From contig NZ_CP064686.1 of the NCBI RefSeq assembly GCF_023100905.1, forward strand, positions 2,914,001 to 2,978,000: 64,000 nt of DNA, written 5' to 3'. The stretch comes from Bradyrhizobium sp. 4 (lineage in GTDB: Bacteria; Pseudomonadota; Alphaproteobacteria; Rhizobiales; Xanthobacteraceae). A program made the translations under genes and the position numbers. Of this stretch, positions 47,740 to 56,817 are shown in pieces. The notes beneath the pieces were generated by a model, which did not search any database, was not told the origin of the DNA, and was given only the letters and a program-made list of their open reading frames with translations. Positions within the stretch are counted from its first letter, which is position 1; the number at the start of each line of letters is the position of its first letter.

Positions 47740-48168
47740 TTGAGCGAGCAACTTCATCCGATGGCCCCGCATCATCTGCCGTTCTATCTCGCGCCGGGAA
47801 GCGGCACGGACGTGTTGATGGTCGTGATGGGAATCTTCCTGGTCGGCACCGTGCTCTGGGTCGGTACGCTCTATTGGAAGCTGCACAGCCTGCCCGAACG
47901 AATGGCGCACAAGTCGCAGAAGCTGCAGTTCGAGATCGTGGCCGTGCTGGGCATCATCTCGCTCTTTACGCACATGCACATTTTCTGGGTGGCCGGCCTT
48001 CTGCTCGCGATGATCGACTTGCCAGATTTCGGCACGCCGCTGCGGAGTATCGCAGGCTCGGTCGAGAGGATCGCTGACGCCGCGCCAGGTGAGGGTCGGG
48101 AGCCCGAACTACCAGGCTTGCCGCCGGTCGAGAAGCCGATCGCCAAGAAGGAGCATAGCCATGTTTGA
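47740..48168 (+). CDS. DUF3302-like inner-membrane protein
   Basis: This 142-residue protein starts at TTG 47740 (MSEQLHPMAPHHLPFYL), behind TGTGGAGG. It has two hydrophobic helices (about 24-46 and 66-92) and a Pro/Glu-rich cytoplasmic tail. The helix arrangement and LFTHMHIFWVAG resemble DUF3302 proteins such as E. coli YiaW/YibI, which sit beside HlyD-type proteins (YiaV/YibH). The next gene here is also HlyD-type and overlaps by 8 bp, so the pair is conserved. Function unknown. Confidence 0.7.
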   Translation: MSEQLHPMAPHHLPFYLAPGSGTDVLMVVMGIFLVGTVLWVGTLYWKLHSLPERMAHKSQKLQFEIVAVLGIISLFTHMHIFWVAGLLLAMIDLPDFGTPLRSIAGSVERIADAAPGEGREPELPGLPPVEKPIAKKEHSHV

Positions 48169-49393
48169 GCTCATGTTCTGCTCCCTTCTGACCATCCTGC
48201 CGGACTACCTCTACCGCCGCTATGCCCAGGGCAAACGTTTCGGCAAGGAGATCACCTTCTTTTCCATCTGGTATGAATTGCGATGGGGCATCACCGGCTG
48301 CCTGATGCTGACGATTTCTCTGATCACCATGATCTTCTACTTTCACCCGTCAACCACCTCCGCCACGCTCTATTTTCGCACGGTGCCGATCCTGCCCGAG
48401 GGCTCCGGCCGGGTGGCGGAAGTCAATGTCGGCTACAGCGAGGCCGTGAAGAAGGGTGACGTGCTGTTCAGGCTGGACGGTTCGAAGCAGAAGGCTGCTT
48501 TGGAAACAGCCACCCGCAAGATCGCCGAGGTCGACGCTGCGATGACAAGCGCCGAAAACGACGTCGTCAAAGCCGAAGCGCAAATCCAGGAAGCCAAGGC
48601 CAGCCTTCAGCAGGCCAAGGACGAACTGGATGTCAAGACGGAGTTGCAGCGCCGCAACCCCGGTATCGTCCCGCAGCGCGATATCGAGAAATTACAGGTC
48701 GTGGTCAACCAGCGGCAGGCTGGTGTGGACTCTGCCACCGCGTCCAAGACGTCAGCGACGTTGCGACTTTCAACGCTGTTGCCGGCTGAAAAGGCGAGCG
48801 CCCAGGCGGCGTTGGCGGAAGCGCAGGTCGATCTGGACAAGACCTTTGTTCGCGCCGGGGTCGACGGCCGCGTGGAGCAATTCCTGGTCCGCACCGGCGA
48901 TGTCGTCAATCAGCTGATGCGCCCGGCCGGCGTGCTGGTTCCGGACGGTGCCGGCAGGCGCGCCTTGCAGGCCGGCTTTGGTCAGATCGAGGCGCAGGTG
49001 ATGAAGGTCGGCATGGTGGCGGAAGCAACCTGCATCTCGAAGCCGTGGGTGATCATTCCCATGGTCGTCACCAGCGTCCAGGATTTCATCGCGGCCGGGC
49101 AGTTCCGAACCGGCGAGCAACTGATCGAGGCGCAGAATGTCGGGCGACCTGGAACGATTCTGGCTTTCCTGGAGCCGCTCTACAAGGGCGGGCTAGAAGG
49201 CGTGACGCCGGGCAGCAGCTGCATCGTCAATGCCTATACCAGCAATCATGAGGAGATCTCCGCGAAGGAGACGGGCACGGGGCGGGCAATTGCCTTGCAC
49301 GTCGTCGATGGTGTTGGCCTCGTGCACGCCATGCTCTTGCGAATTCAGGCGCTCTTGCTGCCGATCAAGACGTTGGTGCTGAGCGGGCACTGA
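48161..49393 (+). CDS. HlyD family membrane-fusion protein (YiaV/YibH-like)
   Basis: This 410-residue protein has one N-terminal membrane helix (about 43-62), a biotinyl-lipoyl-like half motif (PEGSGRVAEVNVGYSEAVKKGDVLFRLD), a coiled-coil hairpin (about 115-230) and the second lipoyl/barrel part (FVRAGVDGRVEQFLVRTGD). It is a periplasmic adaptor of the EmrA/YiaV kind. No ABC or MFS pump is adjacent, as with E. coli yiaV-yiaW. The start is ATG 48161, overlapping the DUF3302 gene; the longer frame is shadow. Confidence 0.87.
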   Translation: MFELMFCSLLTILPDYLYRRYAQGKRFGKEITFFSIWYELRWGITGCLMLTISLITMIFYFHPSTTSATLYFRTVPILPEGSGRVAEVNVGYSEAVKKGDVLFRLDGSKQKAALETATRKIAEVDAAMTSAENDVVKAEAQIQEAKASLQQAKDELDVKTELQRRNPGIVPQRDIEKLQVVVNQRQAGVDSATASKTSATLRLSTLLPAEKASAQAALAEAQVDLDKTFVRAGVDGRVEQFLVRTGDVVNQLMRPAGVLVPDGAGRRALQAGFGQIEAQVMKVGMVAEATCISKPWVIIPMVVTSVQDFIAAGQFRTGEQLIEAQNVGRPGTILAFLEPLYKGGLEGVTPGSSCIVNAYTSNHEEISAKETGTGRAIALHVVDGVGLVHAMLLRIQALLLPIKTLVLSGH

Positions 49394-49461
49394 CAGGCTT
49401 CGCTTTGGTTTGAATCGCACTTCGGTTCAGCGATGCGCCTCAGTTGAGCCGGTCTGGCCTC

Positions 49462-50874
49462 ATGAGCCAGTCCGACCACCGAGCGCATATCAACTGTGAG
49501 CGCCACATGGTCCCTGCGAGAATGCCGGTTTGGCTTCGTTCTATCATTGTCGCCAGCGCTGTTGTGCTTGTGCTTGGAGCTGGCCTGTTCGGCTACCGCT
49601 GGTACTCTCGCCCGACGACGCTGACCATCGCGGTCGGATCGCTGGATGGCGAAGCCACGCGTCTGGTATCGGCGTTGGCAAGCCGGCTTGCCGTCGCGAA
49701 CGCGCCGGTCCGGCTCAAGCTGGTGGAAACCACCAACGCGCTTGATGCTGCCGAGCAATTTGCGGCGGAAAAGGTCGAGCTTGCTGTCGTTCGCGGTGAC
49801 GTCGGCGACCTATCGCAGGCGCAGGCTATCGCGGTCCTCGCCCATGCCGTCGTCCTGTTGGTTGCGCCGCCGGGCTCCTCCATTACCGAAATCGCTGGTC
49901 TGAAGCGCACCAGCGTCGGCGTGATCGGCGGCGAGATGAATCGCAAGGTCGTCGACGTCCTCAGCGACGAATACGGCCTTGGACGCGCCAACGTGACATT
50001 CCGCAATCTCCAGCCGGCAGACGCGCGGCGGGCACTCGATGCCAAGGAGGTACGAGCGATTTTGATCGTCGTTCCTCTTGCCGAAAAGTATCTGGCCCTC
50101 TTGCGCGGCCTCTTTCTGCAGACGCCGAAGACCGCGCCGGTCCTCCTTCCCGTCGAGGCGGCTGGTGCCATCGCGGAAAAGCAGCGCGCCTATGAAAGCT
50201 TCGATGTCCCGAAGGGCACGCTGCGCGGTTCGCCGCCTGTCCCGAGCGAGGATCTCACCACGCTGCGGGTTTCGTTCTATGTGGTCGCGCAAAAGCAGCT
50301 CAGCGCAGAGGTGGCGGGCAGCCTGGCCGACGCGCTGATGAAGGCACGCAGGGACCTGCTCGGCGAATTGCCGATCCTCTCGCAAATGACCGCGCCGAGC
50401 ACGGATTCGGACGCCTTCCTCCCGGTCCATCCCGGCGCCGCAGCATTCTACAACGGAACGCAGCAGAGCTTTCTGGACGAATGGGGAAACGCGATTTTTC
50501 TCGCGCCCATGATTTTCGGCGGCCTCATCTCCGTATTGGCGGCGGCTTGGAAATTCCTTCAGGTGCGTGATTCCTCTAAAGACGAACGGGGCCTGGACTT
50601 GCTGTATGCGCTGGGCGCGCGGATACGCAGGACTGAGGCGGAGGCCGAACTGTCCGATATCGAGGTCGAGATCGACCGGGTGCTCCAGGGCCAGCGCGCC
50701 AAGGCCGCTGCAGGAGACGAGAATGCGCTCGATGTCTCCACACTGAATGTAGCCGCGCACCGCCTTCAAAGCCTGATCCACGATCGCCGGATCTTACTTT
50801 CTGCGCGGCTGGGCAGCAGCGGCCAAGCGGTGCGGCCGGACATCGACCGGATCGAACGTCCGGCCGCGGAGTGA
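49462..50874 (+). CDS. TAXI-type TRAP substrate-binding-like protein, membrane-anchored
   Basis: This 470-residue protein has an N-terminal membrane helix (about 27-45), a TAXI-family periplasmic domain (about 50-300; TTLTIAVGSLDGEATRLVSALASRL near 52-76 and LVETTNALDAAEQFAAEKVELAVVRGD), a second hydrophobic helix (about 335-360) and a C-terminal helical cytoplasmic part. TRAP membrane subunits are absent, so it may be a sensor or adaptor rather than an importer part. Start choice is uncertain (ATG 49462, TTG 49444 or ATG 49507). It follows the HlyD gene by 68 bp. Confidence 0.75.
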   Translation: MSQSDHRAHINCERHMVPARMPVWLRSIIVASAVVLVLGAGLFGYRWYSRPTTLTIAVGSLDGEATRLVSALASRLAVANAPVRLKLVETTNALDAAEQFAAEKVELAVVRGDVGDLSQAQAIAVLAHAVVLLVAPPGSSITEIAGLKRTSVGVIGGEMNRKVVDVLSDEYGLGRANVTFRNLQPADARRALDAKEVRAILIVVPLAEKYLALLRGLFLQTPKTAPVLLPVEAAGAIAEKQRAYESFDVPKGTLRGSPPVPSEDLTTLRVSFYVVAQKQLSAEVAGSLADALMKARRDLLGELPILSQMTAPSTDSDAFLPVHPGAAAFYNGTQQSFLDEWGNAIFLAPMIFGGLISVLAAAWKFLQVRDSSKDERGLDLLYALGARIRRTEAEAELSDIEVEIDRVLQGQRAKAAAGDENALDVSTLNVAAHRLQSLIHDRRILLSARLGSSGQAVRPDIDRIERPAAE

Positions 50875-50907
50875 ATAGCTCCGACCTCCGGGAGAGCTCC
50901 ATCTTCT

Positions 50908-50921
50908 TTGATCTTGATCAA
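50908..50921. promoter_or_regulatory. FixK/FNR box (perfect)
   Basis: TTGAT-CTTG-ATCAA is a perfect palindrome (extended TTTGATCTTGATCAA). It lies 64 bp upstream of ATG 50979 of the DUF3300 gene. Confidence 0.78.
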
Positions 50922-50978
50922 TAGAAGATACTGATCGTCCAAGATGCTTGGTCCAACGGGAGCTCAAGGGAGGACGTG

Positions 50979-52625
50979 ATGCTTCGTTGCGGGAACACTC
51001 TGATCGCGATGGCGTTGCTCTTGGCGATGCCTGTCGCCGCAGTAGCCCAAACCGCAGACGCTCCGGCGGCCCCAAGTAGCCAAGTCCAAACCGCCGGCAA
51101 GCCTCCAGCGGCTGCTGAGTTGCTCAAGCCCGAGCAGCTCGAAGCTCTGGTCGCACCGATTGCGCTCTATCCGGACGAACTGCTTGCAAACGTGCTGGCC
51201 GCGTCCACCTATCCCTTGGAAGTCGTGCAGGCCGATCGCTGGCTGAAGGAGCGCAAGACTCTAAAGGGTGATCCCTTGAAGACGGAAGTCGAGAAGCAGC
51301 CTTGGGATGACAGCGTCAAGGCGTTGGCCTCAACCGCCGAAGTGTTGACCATGATGAGCGACAAGCTCGACTGGACCAAGGCGCTGGGCGACGCCGTGCT
51401 CGCGCAGCAACCGGATGTGATGGATGCGGTGCAGCGGCTGCGCACCAAGGCCTATGACAACAAGAAGCTGGTGACCACCACGCAGCAGAAGGTCAGCGTC
51501 AATACCGAGGAAAGCAGGCAGGTGGTCGTGATCGAGCCGGCAGTTCCCGATACGATGTACGTGCCGTACTACGAGCCTGCGACAGTCTACGGCGCGTGGC
51601 CCTACACCGAGTATCCACCGTATTACTTTGGCTATCCCTCCTATATCGGCGCGGGTGTGGTCGCGGCTGGTCTTGCATTCGGCACGGCTTGGGCCATTGG
51701 CCGCTGGGGCAATTATTGGGGCGGCGGCTGCAACTGGGGCAACCGCAACGTCTATATCAATCACCGAACTACCAACATCGGAAACGCCTGGCAACACAAT
51801 CCGTCGCATCGCCAGGGCGTTCGCTACAACAATTCAAATGTTCAGCAGCGCTTCGGCAATAGCAATCTGAAGGCCGGCGCCGCCGACCGGATGGATTTCC
51901 GCGGCCGCGACGGACAGCAGAAGCCGGGACAGGATCGGCCTGGTGCGGGAGATCGCGCAGGAGATCGTGCCGGCGACCGCGCAGGTGATCGAGGCGGTGA
52001 CCGACAAGGCCCGGGGGATCGTGCCAAGGCGGGGGGCGATCGTGCTAAAGGTGGTGGCGATCGCGCGGCCAAGGGTGGTGGTGCCAAGAATGCCGGCGCA
52101 AAAAGTGCCAGCTCTAAAGCGGGCGGTGCCAAGGGCGGCGGTGGCGCCAAGGCAGCGAACCGCGGGGGTGGCGGCGCCCTGAACGTGTCGTCGGGCCGCT
52201 CGGCGGCTGCAGCATCGGCCCGTGGCCAGGCGAGCATGGCGAGCATGGGACCGCGCGGTGGCGGCGGCGGAGGTGCGAGCTTCGCCGGCCGAGGCGGCGG
52301 CGGAGGCTTCCAAGGTGGCGGTGGCGGTGGCCGCGGTGGTGGTGGCGGTGGCGGACGGCGTTCCGATATCGGGCTGAAGCATGATGTCGTTCTGCTCGGC
52401 CATCTCGCAAGCGGCCTTGGTTACTACCGCTTCAGCTATATCGGCAGCGACAAGGCCTATGTCGGGATCATTGCGCAGGAAGTCGAAGAGGTGAAGCCAG
52501 AAGCCGTTACCCGCGGAGCCGATGGTTATCTCCGGGTCTATTACGAGAAGCTCGGTCTAAAATTCCGTACGTATCGGGATTGGCTCGCCGGCGGCGCGAC
52601 GATTCCTGCGCAGGTGATGCCATGA
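50979..52625 (+). CDS. DUF3300 protein with C-terminal S74-type chaperone/protease domain
   Basis: This 548-residue secreted protein has a signal peptide cut after VAAVAQ, a DUF3300 domain (about 45-240; EQLEALVAPIALYPDELLANVLAASTYP), a Tyr-rich hydrophobic part, a GDRAGDR repeat (about 324-365), a Gly-rich stretch (about 420-460) and a terminal Peptidase_S74-like domain (462-548; RSDIGLKHD, YVGIIAQEVEEVKPEAV). S74 domains trimerise and fold tailspikes, then cut themselves off with a Ser-Lys dyad five residues apart; Ser462 and Lys467 fit. I chose ATG 50979 over GTG 50976 because AAGGGAGG is better spaced. Coupled to the DUF2950 gene. Confidence 0.85.
   Translation: MLRCGNTLIAMALLLAMPVAAVAQTADAPAAPSSQVQTAGKPPAAAELLKPEQLEALVAPIALYPDELLANVLAASTYPLEVVQADRWLKERKTLKGDPLKTEVEKQPWDDSVKALASTAEVLTMMSDKLDWTKALGDAVLAQQPDVMDAVQRLRTKAYDNKKLVTTTQQKVSVNTEESRQVVVIEPAVPDTMYVPYYEPATVYGAWPYTEYPPYYFGYPSYIGAGVVAAGLAFGTAWAIGRWGNYWGGGCNWGNRNVYINHRTTNIGNAWQHNPSHRQGVRYNNSNVQQRFGNSNLKAGAADRMDFRGRDGQQKPGQDRPGAGDRAGDRAGDRAGDRGGDRQGPGDRAKAGGDRAKGGGDRAAKGGGAKNAGAKSASSKAGGAKGGGGAKAANRGGGGALNVSSGRSAAAASARGQASMASMGPRGGGGGGASFAGRGGGGGFQGGGGGGRGGGGGGGRRSDIGLKHDVVLLGHLASGLGYYRFSYIGSDKAYVGIIAQEVEEVKPEAVTRGADGYLRVYYEKLGLKFRTYRDWLAGGATIPAQVMP
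51948..52075 (+). repeat. GDRAGDR coding tandem repeat
   Basis: Short 9-12-bp units encode GDRA, GDRG and GDRAKGG repeats inside the DUF3300 gene. The repeat is degenerate at DNA level, and is a low-complexity linker between the DUF3300 and S74 domains. Confidence 0.7.
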
Positions 52626-53539
52626 TAAGCTTCAAGTCGCTTCATCGCGTCGCCCTGCCGGCCATCATGGCGCTGGCGCTCACGAGTTCGCCATCCCGGG
52701 CGCAGCAATCGTATCCGACACCGGAGGATGCAGCGGCGGCGCTCGCGTCGGCGGTCAAGAACGGACCGGAACGGGCTATCCTGAAAGTGCTCGGCAGCGC
52801 TGCCGAGGACATCGTCTCGTCCGGTGATGAGGTCGCCGACGTCGACATCCGGAAACGTTTCACCTCGATGTACGACGCCAAGCATTCGATCAAAGCGGAG
52901 GGTAACAAGAAGGCAATGCTGATGTTGGGTCCGGACGAATTCCCGTTCCCGATCCCGCTCGTCAACACCAGGACCGGCTGGGAATTCGATATCGCCGAAG
53001 GTCGCATCGAGGTACTCTATCGCCGCATCGGCCGCAATGAGCTCGACGCCATCCAGACCAGTCTCGCCTTTGTCGATGCCGAGAACGACTACGCCGACAA
53101 GGATCGCGGCGAGGGGGCCGGCGTGTACGCACAACGCATCGTCAGCAGCGCGGGCAAGAAGGACGGGTTGTTCTGGCGTGACGACAATGACCAGAGCCCG
53201 CTCGGCGCGTTAGCAGCGCAGGCTTCGGCTGAAGGCTACAAGGCCGAGGAGGGTGCGGCGCCCTACCACGGCTATTATTTCCGGATCCTGAAGGGGCAGG
53301 GGTCGAACGCGCCAGGCGGCGCGCTCAACTATGTGGTCAATGGCAAGATGATCGGAGGTTTTGCACTGGTCGCCTGGCCTGCCGAGTACGGCAATTCCGG
53401 CGTCATGACCTTCCTGGTCAACCATGCGGGCGTTATCTACCAGAAGGATCTCGGTTATCGGACCAAGGTTCTCGTGTCCCGCATGACTGCATTCGATCCG
53501 GACCAGACCTGGAAGAAGGTCGATGGTGCAAAACCCTGA
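52622..53539 (+). CDS. DUF2950 protein
   Basis: This 305-residue secreted protein starts MISFKSLHRVALPAIMALALTSSPSRA (signal peptide) at ATG 52622, overlapping the DUF3300 stop as ATGA. DUF2950 landmarks are YPTPEDAAAALASAVKNG, NDYADKDRGEGAGVYAQRI, the GLFWRDDNDQSPLGALAAQA segment and YHGYYFRILKGQGSNAPGGA. DUF3300 and DUF2950 genes occur together in many proteobacteria; role unknown, probably envelope. Expression with DUF3300 from the FixK box at 50908. Confidence 0.9.
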   Translation: MISFKSLHRVALPAIMALALTSSPSRAQQSYPTPEDAAAALASAVKNGPERAILKVLGSAAEDIVSSGDEVADVDIRKRFTSMYDAKHSIKAEGNKKAMLMLGPDEFPFPIPLVNTRTGWEFDIAEGRIEVLYRRIGRNELDAIQTSLAFVDAENDYADKDRGEGAGVYAQRIVSSAGKKDGLFWRDDNDQSPLGALAAQASAEGYKAEEGAAPYHGYYFRILKGQGSNAPGGALNYVVNGKMIGGFALVAWPAEYGNSGVMTFLVNHAGVIYQKDLGYRTKVLVSRMTAFDPDQTWKKVDGAKP

Positions 53540-53652
53540 GCGACGTACGCAGATAGTGCGTCTGGCACCCTCGTATCGGTCGCCAACCTTAGCACGATCA
53601 TGATCTCTATGAAGTGAGCGAAAGGCGGAACGATCGTGAGGGTCTCGTGGTG

Positions 53653-55347
53653 TCATTGCGACGAAGTGGGAGCGGAGATTGGCATCTCCAACTCGAAAAC
53701 GGAGCCCCTGACGTCCGATTTGACCAGCCTCAACCTTCCTCCGCACCTTGCGACGAGGTTGGAGGAGATGGCCAGTCCCAACCCCATACCGCCTTGCTTC
53801 GTCGTGAAGAAAGGGTCGAAGATGCGCTCTTGATGACGCGGTGTGATGCCGGTGCCCGAGTCCTCGACGGACAAATGGACCGTTGCGCCACCATCGAGGG
53901 CGGTTTTCAGACGGAGCTCTCGTTGGTCGGCGGGGACAGAGCTCATTGCGTCAATCGCGTTTTTGCAGAGGTTCAGGACAATCTGCTGAAGCTCAGTGCC
54001 GTCCAGTGCGACTGGAGGTATGTTGCCCTGAAGCTCCGTCGTCACTGATACGCCATTGGCCAGGAGATCGTGCTTCAACAGTCTCAGCGTAAGCTCCGCG
54101 ATGTCCTCGACGTTTGCCGAAGCGCCGCCGCGCGCCGTTTTGATTGTAATCTCGCGAATGCTCGATATGATGTCAGCCGCCCGACCGCCGTCGGCTTCGA
54201 TGTCACAGAGGATGTTCTCGAGTTCCTCGAGTTCAGGGGAGGCAGCTCGCAAGTGACTCAACCCGGTCGCAGCATTGAGCGAGATGGCCCCTAATGGCGA
54301 CCTCAGCTCATGGGCGATCGCGCCAGTGACCGCGTCGATGCTGAGAAGCCGGTTCGCTCGTTCGCGTCGCTGCAGGGCAATGACGCTGGCAAGGCGCGAA
54401 TAGATAAACATCGTTTCGATGAGCAATACGGTCAGCAACATGCAACTGCCGACCAGAACGAAACCGCGTGCTGCGTACCAACCGATGGTGAACCGAACCG
54501 AACTGCCGATGATCGCCACCAGGAAATTGGGCAGGTAGGCGAGTAAAGTCACCATTAGCCAAAGGTCAAGAATGGTGCGCATGCGCGCAAACAGGACGGT
54601 GAGAGCGGTCACATTCCAAAGCAAAAGTATCAGGTTGACCTGATTACCGAGAGGGGTCTGATGCCTGACGTCGTTCACGTAGAAGCTAGGGAGAAATTCG
54701 GCTTTCGCGGTCACCATCCACGTCAGTGCTGCCACGGTGGCAGCGATGCAGCCGAAAGCTAGTGCGATCGCGGCTATTGCAGGTCTGCCTGGTCGGCCGG
54801 CGGCGGAGTGATCCTTTGTGAATCCGTACACCAGGATAGCCGCGGGAAAAGCGGTGTGCCAAAGCACGTAAAGCCAAGCGGGGCTATCCAGTCCATTTCC
54901 AATGACACCTGCGGTGGCGTATCCGTTCGGAAAGGCGAGCGTTTGCAGGAATGCGAACGATCCGCTGAAAACGTACCCGCTCGCGAGTGCGAGAAGTGCC
55001 CGCTGAGGCTGGATCGAAAATTGAGCAAACAGCAGGGCTGCCGTGATGAATTCGGCCAGGGCCAACGCGGTCTGCAATACTGGAACGAAACCATTGATCT
55101 GGCCCAATTGGATCCGGGCGAACGGCGCGATGGCCGCTGCAAGGACGATGAGCAAGACGGCGACACCCACCGCCCAGGCCTTTTGGCGAGGGGTTGCGGG
55201 CATGTTCGCGATGATCAATGGGAATTCTTGCTCATCATCGTAGGCGGGCTCGGCGGCTGCGTTGGCCGATCGTTGGCTCGCTCGCGCAATGCCCGGCCCC
55301 GATGCTGTCGCACCGCCGCCAAGTCCCATGAACTTGCGCTGGCTCAT
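53653..55347 (-). CDS. Sensor histidine kinase with MASE4-like membrane domain
   Basis: This 564-residue kinase has an N-terminal cytoplasmic Gly-rich part, about eight transmembrane helices (about 60-310) of MASE4 type, then HisKA and HATPase_c domains. The phosphorylated His is in IAHELRSPLGAISLN (about 345); the N-box is QQIVLNLCKNAIDAM, G1 is VEDSGTGI, F is RIFDPFFTTK and G2 is GGMGLGLAIS. I chose ATG 55347 (MSQRKFMGLGG) because GGAGG precedes it; a start at 55374 would add nine residues. No response regulator is adjacent; the FixJ-like and receiver-only genes at 33-34 kb are possible partners. Confidence 0.9.
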   Translation of the reverse strand: MSQRKFMGLGGGATASGPGIARASQRSANAAAEPAYDDEQEFPLIIANMPATPRQKAWAVGVAVLLIVLAAAIAPFARIQLGQINGFVPVLQTALALAEFITAALLFAQFSIQPQRALLALASGYVFSGSFAFLQTLAFPNGYATAGVIGNGLDSPAWLYVLWHTAFPAAILVYGFTKDHSAAGRPGRPAIAAIALAFGCIAATVAALTWMVTAKAEFLPSFYVNDVRHQTPLGNQVNLILLLWNVTALTVLFARMRTILDLWLMVTLLAYLPNFLVAIIGSSVRFTIGWYAARGFVLVGSCMLLTVLLIETMFIYSRLASVIALQRRERANRLLSIDAVTGAIAHELRSPLGAISLNAATGLSHLRAASPELEELENILCDIEADGGRAADIISSIREITIKTARGGASANVEDIAELTLRLLKHDLLANGVSVTTELQGNIPPVALDGTELQQIVLNLCKNAIDAMSSVPADQRELRLKTALDGGATVHLSVEDSGTGITPRHQERIFDPFFTTKQGGMGLGLAISSNLVARCGGRLRLVKSDVRGSVFELEMPISAPTSSQ

Positions 55348-55449
55348 TCCGCCTCCGGGACCACGAGACAGCATCTTACTCGTCCCCGCGCCCGTTGAAA
55401 GCCCATAAGGGGGATCGGCGTCTTCGGAAGAGACATCTGACGGCCGGAC

Positions 55450-56817
55450 TTATGTTCGCAGCATCGCCTCGATATCTTGCGCTGCTTCAAGCAGCGTGCG
55501 GTCTTGTCCGCGCGCGGCGATGACCTGGAGGCCGAATGGAAGTCCGGACCGGTCCGTTCCGCACGGTATCGAAATCGCAGGCAGCCGGGCATGATTGACG
55601 AAGGGCGTTAACGCCGCATGCGCGCGCGGGCTCGCCGCGCGGCCACCGATCCTGTCGGGTCCGGACTGGGTGAATGGCCACGCGACACAGGGGACGGTGG
55701 GCGCCAGCAGCAGATCGACCTCGGCGAAGAATGCCGCGAAAGCATTGGCGATCCCGGCACTTGCCAGCAACGCACCGGCAACGTCGGCGCCCGACCACGA
55801 CATCCCTCGCTCGATCTGCCTGGCGATGTCAGGATCGAAGACCGCCGGATTCTCGCGGAACGCGTCTCGATAGAGTGCGGCGAGCCCGGCGTGCTGAAGC
55901 GGCACGATGGCCTCTTCCGTCGCGCCCGCCGGCCAGACGGGATCGCGCTGCGCGATGCCGAGGCCTGCGGCGGAGAGACGCGCGATGGCGAAAACGAGCC
56001 CGTTAGCGACAACATCATCGACGGCGACGTCGAGCCCAAGGCGTGGCGAGAACGCGATGCGCAGACCGGCGATGTTTTTAGCCCCTTGAGCGATGGGGGC
56101 TGAATCCGGGTCGCGCGGATCGATACCGGCCATGGCCTCGAACGCCAACGCGATATCGGCGATATCGGTGGCGATCGGCGCGATGACGGAGAGGCCGAAG
56201 AACGGTTCGGCGAAGCCGGGCCCATAGGGGATCGCGCCATACGACGGCTTGAACCCGGCGATGCCGACATGAGCCGGCGGCCTGCGGCTCGATCCGCCCG
56301 CATCGGTACCGATCGCCAGCGGCACGAGGCCGGCCGCAACCGCGGCAGCAGGGCCGCCCGACGAGCCACCGGGGGTCAACGTGGGATCGAGTGGATGCCG
56401 CGTCGGCCCATACAGCGGCGAGGTTGTCACGCCCTTGCAGGCGAATTCCGACGTTGCGCCGATGCCGACGACGACGGCGCCGGCCTTGTGCAGCCGCTCG
56501 ATCGCAATCGCATCCTGCGGCGCGACGAATTCAGCGAACAGGCGCGAGCCCTGTGTCACACGCCAGCCGCCGACCCAGATGTTGTCCTTGACGATGACGG
56601 GGACACCGGCGAGCGGCATCGCCTCGCCGGCACGCAAGCGATCATCGACCGCTGTGGCGTCGGCAAGCGTACGCGCGGGAGCGGTCGTCACCACCGCGTT
56701 CAGCGCCTTGGCGGCCTCGATGCGCGCAAGCGCGGCCTTGGCGGTCTCGACCGCACTCGTTCGTCCGGCGGAGACGTCGGCCGCAATCTCGCACGCGCTA
56801 CTTTTTCGGGTTGTCAT
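55450..56817 (-). CDS. Amidase (amidase signature family)
   Basis: This 455-residue enzyme has the Ser-cisSer-Lys triad of the amidase signature family: Lys in GVPVIVKDNIWVGG (about 76), the Gly/Ser-rich LTPGGSSGGPAAAVAAG (about 147-163) and nucleophile segment GTDAGGSSRRPPA (about 169-181). It hydrolyses an amide, carbamate or ureide C-N bond in the cytoplasm. The start overlaps the 3' end of the MFS gene by 20 bp, so the two are co-transcribed. It could be an allophanate hydrolase-like or aryl amidase; not resolved. Confidence 0.9.
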   Translation of the reverse strand: MTTRKSSACEIAADVSAGRTSAVETAKAALARIEAAKALNAVVTTAPARTLADATAVDDRLRAGEAMPLAGVPVIVKDNIWVGGWRVTQGSRLFAEFVAPQDAIAIERLHKAGAVVVGIGATSEFACKGVTTSPLYGPTRHPLDPTLTPGGSSGGPAAAVAAGLVPLAIGTDAGGSSRRPPAHVGIAGFKPSYGAIPYGPGFAEPFFGLSVIAPIATDIADIALAFEAMAGIDPRDPDSAPIAQGAKNIAGLRIAFSPRLGLDVAVDDVVANGLVFAIARLSAAGLGIAQRDPVWPAGATEEAIVPLQHAGLAALYRDAFRENPAVFDPDIARQIERGMSWSGADVAGALLASAGIANAFAAFFAEVDLLLAPTVPCVAWPFTQSGPDRIGGRAASPRAHAALTPFVNHARLPAISIPCGTDRSGLPFGLQVIAARGQDRTLLEAAQDIEAMLRT

